From positions 4,030,001-4,094,000 of the forward strand of contig NZ_CP011773.1 in assembly GCF_001021385.1 (NCBI RefSeq): a stretch of DNA of 64,000 bases. The letters are read 5' to 3'. Origin of the DNA: Mycobacterium sp. EPa45 (GTDB lineage: Bacteria; Actinomycetota; Actinomycetes; Mycobacteriales; Mycobacteriaceae). Each line of letters starts with the position of its first letter. The stretch's first letter is position 1. Positions 43,728-55,028 of this stretch are shown here, in pieces. The notes beneath the pieces were generated by a model that saw nothing but the letters and a program-made list of their open reading frames with translations, searched no databases and had not been told where the DNA came from. The position numbers and the translations under genes are program-made.

Positions 43728-45037
43728 GAGGTGGTCAGGTAGCGCTGCCGCTCCCAGTCACTGACGTGACCGGTGTAGGCCTGCCATTCGCTGCGAGCGA
43801 TGGAGATGAAGTCGAGCACCGAGTCTCGGCCGAGGATCTCCAGGATCGTGTCGTCCTGTCCGGCCAGCGCCAGTGACGTACCGAGTGATTCCGGCAGCGG
43901 AGAGCCCTTGCCGTACAGGTTGCCTGTCCCGGCGGCCGCCGGGGGCCGGCCGGCTTCCAGCCCGGCCACCACCGCTGCCAGTGCCGAGGCGATCAGCCAG
44001 TATGGGTTGGCATCCGAAGCGCCCGAACGCAATTCGATGCGGCTGGCGCCGGGCGGATATTCCACCAGTGAGCGGATCGCAGCGCTTCGGTTGTCCCGGC
44101 TCCAGTTGACGGTGTCAGGAGCAAACGAATCCGGCGTGTAGCGCCGGTAGGCGTTGACCGAGTGTGCGCCGAACAGGGTGATCGCCGGAAGGTGTTCGAG
44201 CAGACCGGCGATGGCCAGCAGGGTCAGCTCACCTTCCTCACCGTCCACCGGCGCGAAGGCGGGCTCGTCCTCGCGCCACAGCGAGATGTGCAGGTGCGCC
44301 GAACTTCCGGAATGCTCCGAGAACGGTTTGGGCATGAAGCTGGCCACCTTGCCGTGCTTGCGGGCCACCTCCTTGGCGGCATACTTCAGGCGTGCGCCGT
44401 CGTCGGCGGCGGCGAGCGCGTCGGTGTACACCAGGTTGGTCTCGACCTGGCCCGGCCCGTACTCGGTCTGGATGCCTTCCAGTCGGGTGAACGCCCCGAG
44501 GGTGTCGTGCAGGTCCGAGATCAGGGGGTCCAGGCCGTTGGCGTTTTCCAGCGAGTAGGCGTGGATGTCGTTCTGAATCGGCGAACCGTCGGGATTGAGC
44601 AGATAGAACTCCAACTCGACACCGACCTTCGCGGTGAAGCCGAGCGAACCCAGTCGTGCGATCACCCGGCGCAGGACCCCGCGCGGATCGAGCAGCGAGG
44701 GGGTGCCGTCCGGGCGGACGATATCGGAGATCACATGCCCGACACCCGTGCGCCACGGCAGCGGCTTGTAGGTCGAGAAGTCCGGGATGGCGTGCACGTC
44801 GGGGTATCCGTCGTCCCAATTGGTCAGCCGCAGACCGTCGATCACCGTTCCGTCGGTGTTCCACCCGAGGGCGGCCTCGCAGAACGCAAAGCCATGCTTG
44901 GCGCGATCGATGAATTGCGTTGCGGGGATCCGCTTTCCGGCAGCGTGACCGAACGGGTCGCTCCAGGCGACCTCGATTTCGGTCAACGAGCCATCGTGCA
45001 GGGCGCGCAACAGCTCGGACTCGGCGTCCTGCGTCAC
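43724..45037 (-). CDS. Glutamine synthetase-family ligase (gamma-glutamyl-amine synthase-like)
   Basis: The 437-residue protein has GS motifs: N-terminal beta-Grasp part with WSDPFGHAAGKRIPA, the metal/ATP strand GVELEFYLLNPDG, GPGQVETNLVYTDALAAADD, KHGKVASFMPKPF, SGSSAHLHISL, and NRSAAIRSL with RIELRSGASDANPYWLIA. It lacks a recognisable adenylylation Tyr loop, so it is not the housekeeping GlnA; related proteins glutamylate amines. GTG at 45037 has a perfect AGGAGG 7 bases upstream. It leads an operon with two sulfur-type flavoenzymes, suggesting the substrate is an amino-organosulfur compound (inference). Confidence 0.87.
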   Translation of the reverse strand: MTQDAESELLRALHDGSLTEIEVAWSDPFGHAAGKRIPATQFIDRAKHGFAFCEAALGWNTDGTVIDGLRLTNWDDGYPDVHAIPDFSTYKPLPWRTGVGHVISDIVRPDGTPSLLDPRGVLRRVIARLGSLGFTAKVGVELEFYLLNPDGSPIQNDIHAYSLENANGLDPLISDLHDTLGAFTRLEGIQTEYGPGQVETNLVYTDALAAADDGARLKYAAKEVARKHGKVASFMPKPFSEHSGSSAHLHISLWREDEPAFAPVDGEEGELTLLAIAGLLEHLPAITLFGAHSVNAYRRYTPDSFAPDTVNWSRDNRSAAIRSLVEYPPGASRIELRSGASDANPYWLIASALAAVVAGLEAGRPPAAAGTGNLYGKGSPLPESLGTSLALAGQDDTILEILGRDSVLDFISIARSEWQAYTGHVSDWERQRYLTTS

Positions 45038-45205
45038 GTTCTGGCCTCCTGAGACTCGACATTGCGACGGGTGGCCCCAACCTTCCCCCGCGCGGATCGC
45101 GACGTGACAGATTTTGCGTCGGCGTGAGCGCAACTACCTGGCGGACTTTCATTCTCGCTGAGCGCAGAGATTCACAGCCGGCTGACAGCAGGCAAGGGTG
45201 TCGGG

Positions 45206-46054
45206 GTGTCTGTATTCGTCGACGTCGCTCCCACCGGCACCACCGATCCCCCGGTCGGCACCCGGTGGTCCTCCTGGGTCACTCGCCTCGGGCTCCCGTT
45301 GCTCTCGCTCCTGGTCTTCTTCGTCGTGTGGCAGCTCGCCGCGGCCAGCGAAATCTGGAATCAGACCTTCGTGCCGTATCCGAGCACGGTGTGGCGCGCC
45401 TTCATCGACGTGTCGACCACCCACGACGGCAGCCGCGGGTACGCCGGCTACCTCCTCTGGGAGCACCTCTACATGACGCTGCGCCGGGTGGCCGTCGGTG
45501 TCGTGATCGGTGTGGCCGCCGGCGTCGCCCTTGGTCTGCTGATGGGTTCCATCCCGTGGGTCCGCAGCGTTCTCGAGCCGTGGCTGACGTTCCTGCGCGC
45601 ACTGCCCCCGCTGGCCTACTTCTTCTTGCTCGTCATCTGGCTCGGCATCGACGAGGCGCCCAAGATCACTCTGCTGGCGCTGGCGGCCCTGCCGCCTGCG
45701 GCGGTGGCCACCACGGCCGCGGTCGTCGCGGTACCGGTCAGCCTGGTCGAAGCGGCCCGCGCGCTCGGCGCCTCCCGCCGTGATGTCGTGCGCGACATCG
45801 TGATTCCGTCGGCTCTGCCGGAGACCTTCACCGGAATCCGGCTGGCCGTCGGCATGGCCTACTCCTCGGTGGTCGCCGCCGAACTGTTCAACGGCATTCC
45901 CGGCGTCGGCGGCCTGGTCAAGGACGCCAGCAATTACAACAACACCCCCGTCGTGCTGGTCGGCATCTTCGCGATCGGCGTCTCGGGGCTCGTCATCGAC
46001 GGTCTACTGCGCGCTGTCGAGCGTCGCGCCGTCCCCTGGAGAGGAAAAGTATGA
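45206..46054 (+). CDS. ssuC: ABC transporter permease (SsuC/TauC type)
   Basis: The 282-residue membrane protein has six spans and the permease EAA motif EAARALGASRRDVVRDIVIPSALPETFTGIRLAVGMA in pieces, typical of SsuC/TauC sulfonate and nitrate-type importers. It begins with GTG at 45206 after a 168-bp divergent gap and leads the order permease, binding protein, ATPase, flavoenzyme. Confidence 0.9.
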   Translation: MSVFVDVAPTGTTDPPVGTRWSSWVTRLGLPLLSLLVFFVVWQLAAASEIWNQTFVPYPSTVWRAFIDVSTTHDGSRGYAGYLLWEHLYMTLRRVAVGVVIGVAAGVALGLLMGSIPWVRSVLEPWLTFLRALPPLAYFFLLVIWLGIDEAPKITLLALAALPPAAVATTAAVVAVPVSLVEAARALGASRRDVVRDIVIPSALPETFTGIRLAVGMAYSSVVAAELFNGIPGVGGLVKDASNYNNTPVVLVGIFAIGVSGLVIDGLLRAVERRAVPWRGKV

Positions 46055-47085
46055 CCTACAAGAAGCTCGTCGCCCTGGCTGCCGCCGCCCTCACGGTGAT
46101 CGGCATGGCCGGCTGCTCGGTCGATCACTCGAAGTCGGACGCCGGCAAGCCCACACTTCGGCTCGGGTACCAGGCCTTCCCCAGCGGCGATCTGATCGTG
46201 AAGAACAATCGGTGGCTGGAAGACGCGCTGCCGGACTACAACATCAAGTGGGTCAAGTTCGACTCCGGCGCCGACGTCAACACCGCGTTCATCGCCAAAG
46301 AGCTGGACTTCGGCGCGCTGGGCTCCAGCCCCGTCGCCCGCGGACTCTCGGCGCCGCTGAACATCCCCTACAGCGTCGCGTTCGTGCTCGACGTGGCGGG
46401 CGACAACGAGGCGCTGGTCGCCCGCAACGGCAGCAATATCAACTCCATCGCCGACCTGAAGGGCAAGCGGGTGGCCACCCCGTTCGCCTCGACCGCGCAC
46501 TACAGTCTGCTTGCCGCGCTGGCCCAGAACGGGTTGTCGCCCAGCGATGTCCAGCTGATCGACCTGCAGCCGCAGGCGATCCTGGCGGCGTGGGAGCGCG
46601 GCGATATCGAGGCTGCCTACACCTGGTTGCCGACGCTGGATCAGCTGCGCAGGACCGGCAGGGATCTGATCACCAGCCGTCAGCTGGCCAAGGACGGCAA
46701 GCCGACCCTGGATCTGGGTGTGGTGTCGAACCAGTTCGCCAAGGACCACCCCGAGGTCGTCGATGTCTGGCGCAAGCAGGAAGCCCGCGCGCTGACCGTC
46801 ATCCACAGCGACCCGGCCGCGGCAGCCAACGCCATCGCCGGCGAAATCGGCCTGCCGCCTGCCGACGTCGAGGGTCAGCTCAAGCAGGGTGTGTACCTGA
46901 CGCCGCAGGAAGTCGCGTCCCCGCAATGGCTGGGCAGCCAGGGCACCCCCGGCAACATCGCGGTGAACCTGCAGAGCGCGTCGCAGTTCTTGGCCGAACA
47001 GAAGCAGATCCCGACCGCCGCTGCGCTCAAGACCTTCGCCGACGCCATCTACACGCAGGGATTGCCAAGTGTCATCGCCCAGTAG
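46051..47085 (+). CDS. ssuA: ABC transporter substrate-binding lipoprotein (SsuA/TauA type)
   Basis: A lipoprotein signal ends with the lipobox G-M-A-G-C (Cys about 22). The mature fold has LRLGYQAFPSGDLIVKNNRWLE, DFGALGSSPVARGL and LKGKRVATPFASTAHYSL, characteristic of TauA/SsuA. WERGDIEAAYTWLPTLDQL resembles taurine-type binding proteins. ATG overlaps the permease stop. Ligand is probably a sulfonate, given the gene's neighbours. Confidence 0.88.
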   Translation: MTYKKLVALAAAALTVIGMAGCSVDHSKSDAGKPTLRLGYQAFPSGDLIVKNNRWLEDALPDYNIKWVKFDSGADVNTAFIAKELDFGALGSSPVARGLSAPLNIPYSVAFVLDVAGDNEALVARNGSNINSIADLKGKRVATPFASTAHYSLLAALAQNGLSPSDVQLIDLQPQAILAAWERGDIEAAYTWLPTLDQLRRTGRDLITSRQLAKDGKPTLDLGVVSNQFAKDHPEVVDVWRKQEARALTVIHSDPAAAANAIAGEIGLPPADVEGQLKQGVYLTPQEVASPQWLGSQGTPGNIAVNLQSASQFLAEQKQIPTAAALKTFADAIYTQGLPSVIAQ

Positions 47086-47893
47086 GACGGCCGCGTCGAC
47101 ACCGGTGTCGGAGTCGCACAAGGACGGCGGAATCCAGATCCGCGGTGTCGAGCACCGATACGGCACCACAACGGCGCTCGGGCCCGTCGACCTCGACGTG
47201 GAGCCAGGCTCATTCCTGGTTCTGGTCGGCGCATCGGGGTGCGGCAAGAGCACCCTGCTGCGACTGATCGCCGGATTCGAGTCACCCAGCAGCGGCGAGC
47301 TCAAAGTGTCGGGGCGGCGGCCGGTTCCGGGTCAGACCGCCGGCGTGGTGTTCCAGCAGCCGCGGTTGTTCCCGTGGCGCAATGTCGGCGGCAACGTCGA
47401 ACTGGCCCTGAAGTACGCCGGCACGCCACGAGAACGGCGGGTCGAGCGGCGTGATCAGCTGCTGAGCCGGGTAGGCCTGAAAGACATTGCGCACCGCAAG
47501 ATCTGGGAGATCAGTGGCGGCCAGCAGCAACGAGTCGCGATCGCGCGTGCGCTGGCCTCCGAACGTCCGGAGACGTCCCTGTTGCTGCTCGACGAGCCGT
47601 TCGCCGCGTTGGATGCCTTGACCCGAGAACGATTGCAGGAGGACATCCGCGAGGTCAGCGCGGAATCGGGTCGCACCACCGTGTTCGTCACACACAGCGC
47701 CGACGAAGCGGCGTTCTTGGGATCGCGGATCGTGGTGCTGACCCACCGTCCAGGCCGAATCGCCCTGGACCTGTCGGTGGACCTGCCCCGAACCGGGATC
47801 GACGCCGACGAACTGCGCCGAAGCTCCGAATACGTTCGGCTGCGCCAAGACGTCAGCCGAGCCGTCAAAGCCGCGGCGGTCGAATCGGCATGA
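47069..47893 (+). CDS. ssuB: ABC transporter ATPase (SsuB/TauB type)
   Basis: The 274-residue ATPase shows Walker A GASGCGKST (54-62), the Q-loop VVFQQPRLFPWRNV typical of SsuB/TauB, signature ISGGQQQRV, Walker B LLLLDEPFAALD and switch VFVTHSADEA. GTG at 47069 lies within the last codons of the binding-protein gene (17-base overlap). Confidence 0.92.
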   Translation: MSSPSRTAASTPVSESHKDGGIQIRGVEHRYGTTTALGPVDLDVEPGSFLVLVGASGCGKSTLLRLIAGFESPSSGELKVSGRRPVPGQTAGVVFQQPRLFPWRNVGGNVELALKYAGTPRERRVERRDQLLSRVGLKDIAHRKIWEISGGQQQRVAIARALASERPETSLLLLDEPFAALDALTRERLQEDIREVSAESGRTTVFVTHSADEAAFLGSRIVVLTHRPGRIALDLSVDLPRTGIDADELRRSSEYVRLRQDVSRAVKAAAVESA

Positions 47894-49086
47894 CCGCGAT
47901 CTCGGCCTGTCCCATCCTCTCGACGACGGCCGAAGCGGTCGCGGCCGCGACGGAGTTGGCCGCCGACTTCGCCACCGACGCCGCTGCGCGAGACCGGCAG
48001 CGCGAACTGCCATTTCGTGAGATCGACCGGCTGTCGGCCAGCGGCCTGCTGGCGATCACCGTGCCCGTCGCCTACGGCGGGGCCGGGCTGCCGGCCAGCA
48101 CCGTCGCCGAAGTGGTGCGGATCCTGGCCACTGCCGACCCGAACATCGCCCAGATCCCGCACAGCCATTTCGTATACGTCAACCTGCTGCGGCTGGCCGG
48201 TTCGGACGATCAGCTACGCCACCACGCGGAACGGATTCTGCGGGGAGCGCGCATCGCCAACGCGCAGTCCGAGCGCGGCACCGCCACGGTGGCCGACATA
48301 GCGACGACCGTGCGTCCGGCCGACCGCCGCTTTCGCATCGACGGCGCCAAGTACTACTGCACCGGCTCGCTGTTCGCCGACATCCTGGCTGTGCTCACCC
48401 GTCTCGACGACCCGGAAGGCGAAAGCGGCTTGGCCGATGGCCAATACGTCGCCTTCCTGCCGGCCGATACCCCCGGGGTCCGGATCGTGGACGACTGGCA
48501 CGCGCTGGGCCAGCGGACGACCGGCAGCGGCTCCGTGATTCTCGACGGCGTGCTGGTCGAGAGATCGGCGCTGGTGCCGCGGGCGCCGGCCGTCGGCGAG
48601 CCGACCGGCTACGGCGCCTTCGCGCAGCTTCTGCACGCCGCGATCGACGCCGGTATCGCACGAGGGGCGTTGGAGGCGGCCGCGGCGTTCGTCCGGGAGA
48701 AAAGCAGGCCGTGGTTCGAGGCCGGCGTAACGCGGGCCGGTGACGATCCGCTGCTGATCCAGCGGTTCGGCGAACTGGCCGTCACGGTCCAGGCCGCGGA
48801 GTCCGCACTCGCGGTCGCCGGCGCGACGGTCGACGGCGCGGTCGCGGCGGAGGCGTCGCTGGCCGTCGCGGGCGCGAAGATCCTGGCCGACAAGGCCGCC
48901 AACGAGGTCTCCAGCGCGCTGTTCGAGGTCAGCGGCACTCGCAGCGCGGCGGCGGACCTGAACCTCGACCACTTTTGGCGCAACGCACGCACCCACACCC
49001 TGCACGATGCGGTGCGCTGGAAGTACCAGCACATCGGCCGTGCTCTGTTGCACGGCACGCCGCCGCCGCTGCACTCAGCGATCTGA
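47890..49086 (+). CDS. SfnB-family sulfur-acquisition oxidoreductase
   Basis: This 398-residue acyl-CoA-dehydrogenase-like protein matches SfnB: LSASGLLAITVPVAYGGAGLPASTVAEVVRI in pieces, DPNIAQIPHSHFVYVNLLRLAG, KYYCTGSLFADILAV, WHALGQRTTGSGSVILDGVLV, and LNLDHFWRNARTHTLHDAVRWKYQHIG near the end. It is a paralogue of the gene at 41439-42692 on the other operon. It overlaps the ATPase stop by 4 bases. It probably oxidises the imported organosulfur compound with reduced flavin. Confidence 0.88.
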   Translation: MTAISACPILSTTAEAVAAATELAADFATDAAARDRQRELPFREIDRLSASGLLAITVPVAYGGAGLPASTVAEVVRILATADPNIAQIPHSHFVYVNLLRLAGSDDQLRHHAERILRGARIANAQSERGTATVADIATTVRPADRRFRIDGAKYYCTGSLFADILAVLTRLDDPEGESGLADGQYVAFLPADTPGVRIVDDWHALGQRTTGSGSVILDGVLVERSALVPRAPAVGEPTGYGAFAQLLHAAIDAGIARGALEAAAAFVREKSRPWFEAGVTRAGDDPLLIQRFGELAVTVQAAESALAVAGATVDGAVAAEASLAVAGAKILADKAANEVSSALFEVSGTRSAAADLNLDHFWRNARTHTLHDAVRWKYQHIGRALLHGTPPPLHSAI

Positions 49087-49192
49087 CGAGGGCTGGACGT
49101 CGGGTAGAACGGCGTTACCAACCCCACACCGACCTCGCGGCGTCTGGTAAAACTGTCTAAGTAAATTGCCGTAGCGGGGAGGACTTGGGCTG

Positions 49193-52054
49193 GTGAGCGC
49201 CCCGACCGAAGAGCGCGTCCTTCACGCCGAGCCGCCGCAACGAGCGGCTCTGGCCAAGTGGATCCGGCGCCTGGCCGTACCGATCATCCTCGGCTGGGTC
49301 GGCCTCATCATCGTGCTGAACATGGCAGTGCCGCAGCTCGAGGAAGTCGGCAAGCTGCGGGCGGTGTCGATGTCGCCCAAGGAGGCGCCCTCGGTCATTG
49401 CGATGATGCGCTCGGGGCAGGTCTTCGAAGAGTCCGACTCCGACAGCTCGGCGATGATCGTTCTGGAAGGCGACCAGCCGCTGGGTGACGACGCCCACCG
49501 CTTCTACAACGACATGGTCGCCAAGCTGCGGGCCGACACCACGCACGTGCAGCACATCCAGGACTTCTGGGGGGATCCGCTCACCGAAGCCGGCGCACTG
49601 AGTGCCGACTCCAAGGCCGTCTACGTGCAGGTGGCACTGGCCGGGAACATGGGCGAGACGCTGGGCAACGATTCGGTCGAGGCCGTCCAGAAGATCGTCA
49701 AGGGCTTGTCTCCCCCGCCGGGCGTCAAGGTCTTCGTGACGGGCGGCCCCGCGCTGCAGGCCGACCAACAACATGCCGGCGACAAGAGCATCCGGATCAT
49801 CGAGCTCACCACCATCGCGGTCATCTTGATCATGCTGCTGTTCTTCTATCGATCGATCGTGACCGTCGGGCTGGTCCTGGTGATGTTGATCCTGGGCCTG
49901 ACGGTGACGCGCGGCGCGGTGGCATTCCTGGGATACCACAATCTGATCGGCCTGTCGCCGTTCGCAACTCAGCTGCTGGTCACATTGGCGATAGCGGCGA
50001 CAACCGACTACGCGATCTTCCTCATCGGCCGATATCAAGAGGCCAGAGCGCTCGGCGAGAGCCGCGAAGACGCCTACTACACGATGTACCACGGCACCGC
50101 GCATGTGGTGCTCGGCTCGGGCATGACGATCGCCGGGGCGACGTTCTGCCTGTCCTTCACCCGGCTGCCGTACTTCAAGTCGCTCGGTGTGCCGCTGGCC
50201 GTCGGCATGGTGGTCGCGGTGATATCGGCGTTGACCCTCGGCGCCGCGATCGTCACGGTGGCCAGCCGCTTCGGAATGCTGGAGCCCAAGCGGGCGATGC
50301 GGATCCGGTTCTGGCGGCGCCTCGGCGCGGCCGTGGTGCGCTGGCCGGTTGCCATCCTGTTCGCGACGGTGATGATCGCCCTGATCGGGCTCATCACCCT
50401 GCCGGGTTACCAGCCGAACTACAACGACCGGAAGTATCTGCCGGCCGACCTGCCGGCCAACGAAGGGTTCGCCGCCGCGGAGCGACACTTCCCCATCGCC
50501 CGGATGAATCCCGAGATGCTGCTGCTCGAAACCGACCAGGACACCCGCAACTCGGCCGACTTCCTGGTCATCGAGAAGATCAGCAAGGCCATCGCGAAGG
50601 TTCCCGGTATCGGCCGGGTGCAGTCGATCACCCGCCCCGCCGGAAAACCGCTGAAGTACAGCACGATTCCGTCCCAGATCAGCATGGGCGGCACCAGCCA
50701 GACGATGAACCGGTCCTACCTGCAGGACCGGATGGCCGACATGCTGGTCCAGGGCGAGCAGATGCAAGACACCATCAACACGATGACGCAGATGATCAAC
50801 TTGATGGAACGACTCAGCGCCGTCACCCACGACATGGTCGGGAAGACCGACGAAACGGCGGTCGACATCGCGGAGTTGCGCGATCACATCTCCGATTTCG
50901 ACGACTTCTTCCGCCCGATCCGCAATTACCTGTACTGGGAACCGCACTGCTACGACATCCCGCTGTGCTGGTCGACGCGTTCGGTCTTCGACACTCTCGA
51001 CGGCGTCGACAAGATGACCGACGACATCCAGCAGTTGCTGCCAGACATGCACCGCCTCGATGCCCTTATGCCGCAAATGGTTTCACTGATGGGTCCGACC
51101 ATCGACTCGATGAAGCGGATGCGCATCATGATGCTGACCCAGCAGGCCAGCCAGGCCAGCCAGCAGGACCAGCAAGCAGCATTGAGCGAGAACCAGGCGG
51201 CGATGGGGACCGCATTCAACGATTCGCTGAACGACGACACGTTCTACCTGCCGCCGGAAATCTTCGACAACGACGAATTCAAGCGCGGCATCAAGAACTT
51301 CATCTCCCCCAACGGCCACGCGGTGCGGTTCATCATCTCCCACGAGGATGACCCGTTGTCGGCCGATGGCATCAAACGCATCGACGACATCAAGAACGCC
51401 GTCTTCGAAGCCATCAAGGGCACGCCGCTGGAAGGCTCCAAGGTCTACCTCGGCGGGACCGCGTCCGCCTTCAAGGACATGCAGGAAGGCAACAAGTACG
51501 ACCTGTTGATTGCCGGCGTGGCCGCCCTGTCTCTGATCTTCATCATCATGCTGATCATCACGCGGGCCATTGTGGCGGCCGCGGTGATCGTCGGCACTGT
51601 CGTGCTGTCCCTCGGCGCGTCATTCGGCCTGTCCGTGTTGCTGTGGCAGCACCTGTTGGGTATCGAGTTGCAATTCATGGTGATGGCGATGGCGGTCATC
51701 ATCCTGTTGGCGGTCGGCGCCGACTACAACCTGCTGCTGGTCGCCCGGATGAAAGAAGAGATACCGGCGGGCATCAACACCGGAATCATCCGCGCCATGG
51801 GCGGCAGTGGGTCGGTGGTGACGGCGGCCGGCCTGGTGTTCGCGTTCACCATGATCTCGATGTCGGTCAGCGCCATGGTGGTGGTCGCCCAGGTGGGTAC
51901 GACGATAGGCCTCGGCCTGCTGTTCGACACACTGGTGGTTCGCGCGTTCATGACGCCGGCGATCGCCGCGCTCATGGGACCGTGGTTCTGGTGGCCGCAG
52001 ATCGTGCGACCCAAGCCGATGTCCACGCGGCCGCACGGCCAATTGCTGCGCTAG
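49193..52054 (+). CDS. mmpL: MmpL-family RND transporter, first of a tandem pair
   Basis: The 953-residue protein has the full MmpL layout with proton-relay Asp-Tyr pairs in [14 protein letters not shown] (about residue 270) and [15 protein letters not shown] (about 845), and the loop [13 protein letters not shown] in the second periplasmic domain. A Gln/Ser-rich patch ([12 protein letters not shown]) lies in that domain. There is no mmpS next to it. GTG 49193 has GGGGAGG 12 bases upstream. It is about three-quarters identical by eye to the next gene. Confidence 0.93.
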   Translation: MSAPTEERVLHAEPPQRAALAKWIRRLAVPIILGWVGLIIVLNMAVPQLEEVGKLRAVSMSPKEAPSVIAMMRSGQVFEESDSDSSAMIVLEGDQPLGDDAHRFYNDMVAKLRADTTHVQHIQDFWGDPLTEAGALSADSKAVYVQVALAGNMGETLGNDSVEAVQKIVKGLSPPPGVKVFVTGGPALQADQQHAGDKSIRIIELTTIAVILIMLLFFYRSIVTVGLVLVMLILGLTVTRGAVAFLGYHNLIGLSPFATQLLVTLAIAATTDYAIFLIGRYQEARALGESREDAYYTMYHGTAHVVLGSGMTIAGATFCLSFTRLPYFKSLGVPLAVGMVVAVISALTLGAAIVTVASRFGMLEPKRAMRIRFWRRLGAAVVRWPVAILFATVMIALIGLITLPGYQPNYNDRKYLPADLPANEGFAAAERHFPIARMNPEMLLLETDQDTRNSADFLVIEKISKAIAKVPGIGRVQSITRPAGKPLKYSTIPSQISMGGTSQTMNRSYLQDRMADMLVQGEQMQDTINTMTQMINLMERLSAVTHDMVGKTDETAVDIAELRDHISDFDDFFRPIRNYLYWEPHCYDIPLCWSTRSVFDTLDGVDKMTDDIQQLLPDMHRLDALMPQMVSLMGPTIDSMKRMRIMMLTQQASQASQQDQQAALSENQAAMGTAFNDSLNDDTFYLPPEIFDNDEFKRGIKNFISPNGHAVRFIISHEDDPLSADGIKRIDDIKNAVFEAIKGTPLEGSKVYLGGTASAFKDMQEGNKYDLLIAGVAALSLIFIIMLIITRAIVAAAVIVGTVVLSLGASFGLSVLLWQHLLGIELQFMVMAMAVIILLAVGADYNLLLVARMKEEIPAGINTGIIRAMGGSGSVVTAAGLVFAFTMISMSVSAMVVVAQVGTTIGLGLLFDTLVVRAFMTPAIAALMGPWFWWPQIVRPKPMSTRPHGQLLR

Positions 52055-52150
52055 CGCTACCCCAGTCTGCTATGACTGTCGGCAATGGATCGCCGCGGCG
52101 GATTCGCGGCCGAGGAGCACTGCCGCATCATTGCGGCCCGGGGGAAAGCC

Positions 52151-55018
52151 GTGGGGACTCAGACCGAGGTACCGCCCCGCCGCGGTGAGGTCTCCGACGA
52201 GCGGAGACCCGGGGTGGCCCGCTGGATCCGCCGGCTGGCGATACCGATCATCCTGGGCTGGCTCGCCGTCATCGCCGCCCTGACCGTATTCGTGCCGCCC
52301 CTTGACGTCGTCGGCGAGATGCGCGCAGTGTCGCTTTCACCGAAGGAATCCCCATCGGTGATCGCCTTGATGCGCAACGGCGCGGTGTTCGAGGAGTCTG
52401 ATTCCGACAACGCGGTGATGATCGTCCTGGAGGGGCAGCGGCCACTCGACGCGGCGGCCCGCCGGTACTACGGCGAGCTCATCGACAAACTGCATGCCGA
52501 CACCAAGCACGTGCAACACGTCCAAGACTTCTGGGGTGATCCGCTGACCGAGGCGGGTGCCCTGAGCGCCGACGGGAAAGCCGTCTACGTGCAGGCCTCA
52601 CTGGCAGGCAACATGGGTGAGTCACTGGGCAACGAGTCGGTCGCCGCGGTCCAGAAGATCGTCAAGGATCTGCCTGCGCCGCCGGGCGTCAAAACCTTCG
52701 TGACCGGCGGTTCGGCGATGCAGACCGACCAGCAGAAAGAGGGCGGGCGAAGCATCCAGGTGGTGAAGATCGCCACCGTCACGGTCATCATCTGCATGCT
52801 GCTGTTCTTCTACCGGTCGATCACCACCGTCGGCACCGTTCTGGTGATGCTCGTCATGGGCCTGTCGGTCACGCAAGGCGCGGTGGCATTCCTGGCGTAC
52901 CACAACCTGATTGGCTTGACGACGTTCGTCACGCAGATACTGGTGCCCCTGGCACTCGCTGCCACAACCGACTACGCGATCTTCCTCATCGGGCGCTACC
53001 AGGAAGCCCGCGTGGACGGCCAGGACAGAGAGTCGGCCTACTACACGATGTTTCGAGGCACCGCGCATGTGGTGCTGGCCTCTGGCATGACGATTGCCGG
53101 TGCGACGTGCTGCCTGTCCTTCACCCGGTTGCCCTACTTCCACACGCTCGGTATTCCGCTGGCCGTCGGCATGGTGGTCGCGGTAGTGGCGGCGCTGACG
53201 CTCGGACCGTCGATGGTGACGGTCGCCAGCCGCTTCGGGCTGCTGGAACCCAAGCGGGCGATGCGAATTCGGTTCTGGCGACGCCTCGGCGCGGTCGTGG
53301 TCCGCTGGCCGGGCTGGGTCCTGTTCCTGACTGTGTTCATCGCCCTGATCGGGCTGATCGCGCTGCCCGGCTACCGCCCCAACTACGACGACCGCAAATA
53401 CCTGCCTGCCGACCTGCCGGCCAACGAAGGATTCGCGGCCGCCGAGCGCCACTTTCCCGTCGCCCGGATGAATCCGGAACTGCTGCTCATCGAGACCGGT
53501 CAGGATCTGCGCAACCCGGCCGACTTCCTGGTACTCGAGCGCATCACCAAGGCGGTCGCCAGGGTTCCCGGTATCGGCCGCGTCCAGTCCATCACCCGTC
53601 CTGATGGAAAACCGTTGAAGTACAGCACGATTCCGGCTCAAATGAGCATCAGCGGCTCACTGCAGACGATGAACCGCTCCTATATGCAGGACCGCATGGC
53701 GGACATGTTGGTTCAAGGCCAGGAGATGCAGAACACCATCAACACGATGACGCAGATGATCGGTTTGATGGAGCAGCTGAGCGCGACCACACACGACATG
53801 GTCGGCAAAACCGAGCAGACCGCCGTCGACCTCGCCGCACTGCGCGACCACATCTCGGACTTCGACGACTTCTTCCGCCCGATCCGCAATTACCTCTATT
53901 GGGAGCCGCACTGTTACGACATCCCGATGTGCTGGGCGGTGCGGTCAACCTTCGACGCGCTCGATGGCGTCGACACCATGACCGACGACATCCAGCGGTT
54001 GGTACCCGACCTGCGCGATCTCGATTCAGTTATGCCGCAGATGATTCCGCTGCTGCGATCGTCGATCGAATCGATGAAGCGGATGCGGATCATGATGCTG
54101 ACACTGCAGGCCACCCAATCCGGCATGCAGGACCAGATGGCGGAGATGAACGACGGCTCCTCGGCGATGGCGGCGGCGTTCAATGATTCGCTGAACGACG
54201 ACACGTTCTACGCGCCGCCGGAGATCTTCGACAACGACGAAGTCAAGCGCGGCATGAAGAATTTCATCTCCCCCAACGGCCACGCGGCGCGGTTCATCAT
54301 CTCCCACGAGGCAGACCCGATGTCGGAGGACGGCATCAAACGCATCGACGCCATCAAGGCCGCCGTCTTCGAAGCCATCAAGGGCACGCCGCTGGAAGGC
54401 TCGAAGGTCTACCTGGGGGGCACCGCGTCGGCGTTCAAGGACATGGAGGACGGCAACTCCTACGACCTCAAGATCGCCGGCATCGCGGCGTTGTCGTTGA
54501 TCTTCATCATCATGCTGTTGATCACCCGCGCTCTGGTGGCTGCCATGGTGATCGTCGGGACAGTGGTGCTGTCGCTGGGAGCGTCCTACGGCCTGTCGAT
54601 CCTGCTCTGGCAGCACATCCTCGGGATGCCGCTGCAATTCATCGTGATCGCGATGGCGGTGATCATCCTGCTCGCCGTCGGGGCCGACTACAACCTGCTG
54701 CTGGTCGCGCGGATGAAGGAAGAAATACCGGCCGGCATCAACACCGGCATCATCCGCGCGATGGGCGGCAGCGGGTCGGTGGTCACTGCAGCCGGCCTGG
54801 TGTTCGCGTTCACGATGATGGCGATGGCCGTCAGCAGCATGATCGTCGTCGCCCAGGTGGGGACGACGATCGGGCTCGGCCTGCTGTTCGACACTCTGGT
54901 CATCCGGGCGTTCATGACGCCGGCGCTGGCGGCCCTGCTGGGGCGGTGGTTCTGGTGGCCGCGCATCGTGCGGCCGCGGCCGCTGTCCACGCGGCCGAAT
55001 GGCCAGCTGCTCAGGTAG
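52151..55018 (+). CDS. mmpL: MmpL-family RND transporter, second of a tandem pair
   Basis: The protein has the same domain order and the same marker residues as its neighbour ([27 protein letters not shown]). GTG at 52151 is chosen because it gives a length (955) and N-terminus matching the tandem copy and follows the purine run GGGGGAAAG. ATG at 52085 would add 22 residues with no counterpart. The pair probably arose by duplication; loss of an mmpS partner and difference in the central coiled region suggest separate substrates or a heteromer (inference). Confidence 0.9.
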   Translation: MGTQTEVPPRRGEVSDERRPGVARWIRRLAIPIILGWLAVIAALTVFVPPLDVVGEMRAVSLSPKESPSVIALMRNGAVFEESDSDNAVMIVLEGQRPLDAAARRYYGELIDKLHADTKHVQHVQDFWGDPLTEAGALSADGKAVYVQASLAGNMGESLGNESVAAVQKIVKDLPAPPGVKTFVTGGSAMQTDQQKEGGRSIQVVKIATVTVIICMLLFFYRSITTVGTVLVMLVMGLSVTQGAVAFLAYHNLIGLTTFVTQILVPLALAATTDYAIFLIGRYQEARVDGQDRESAYYTMFRGTAHVVLASGMTIAGATCCLSFTRLPYFHTLGIPLAVGMVVAVVAALTLGPSMVTVASRFGLLEPKRAMRIRFWRRLGAVVVRWPGWVLFLTVFIALIGLIALPGYRPNYDDRKYLPADLPANEGFAAAERHFPVARMNPELLLIETGQDLRNPADFLVLERITKAVARVPGIGRVQSITRPDGKPLKYSTIPAQMSISGSLQTMNRSYMQDRMADMLVQGQEMQNTINTMTQMIGLMEQLSATTHDMVGKTEQTAVDLAALRDHISDFDDFFRPIRNYLYWEPHCYDIPMCWAVRSTFDALDGVDTMTDDIQRLVPDLRDLDSVMPQMIPLLRSSIESMKRMRIMMLTLQATQSGMQDQMAEMNDGSSAMAAAFNDSLNDDTFYAPPEIFDNDEVKRGMKNFISPNGHAARFIISHEADPMSEDGIKRIDAIKAAVFEAIKGTPLEGSKVYLGGTASAFKDMEDGNSYDLKIAGIAALSLIFIIMLLITRALVAAMVIVGTVVLSLGASYGLSILLWQHILGMPLQFIVIAMAVIILLAVGADYNLLLVARMKEEIPAGINTGIIRAMGGSGSVVTAAGLVFAFTMMAMAVSSMIVVAQVGTTIGLGLLFDTLVIRAFMTPALAALLGRWFWWPRIVRPRPLSTRPNGQLLR

Positions 55019-55028
55019 GTCCAGGACC

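Noticed and set aside
45038..45205. Riboswitch or CysB-type operator in the divergent sulfur gap
   Set aside because: No convincing palindrome, SAM-box fold or conserved element could be seen by eye.
49157..51076. 639-residue minus-strand frame across the first mmpL
   Set aside because: It is a shadow of a well-supported MmpL gene and is rich in Arg, His, Asp and Gln, typical of antisense frames in GC-rich DNA.
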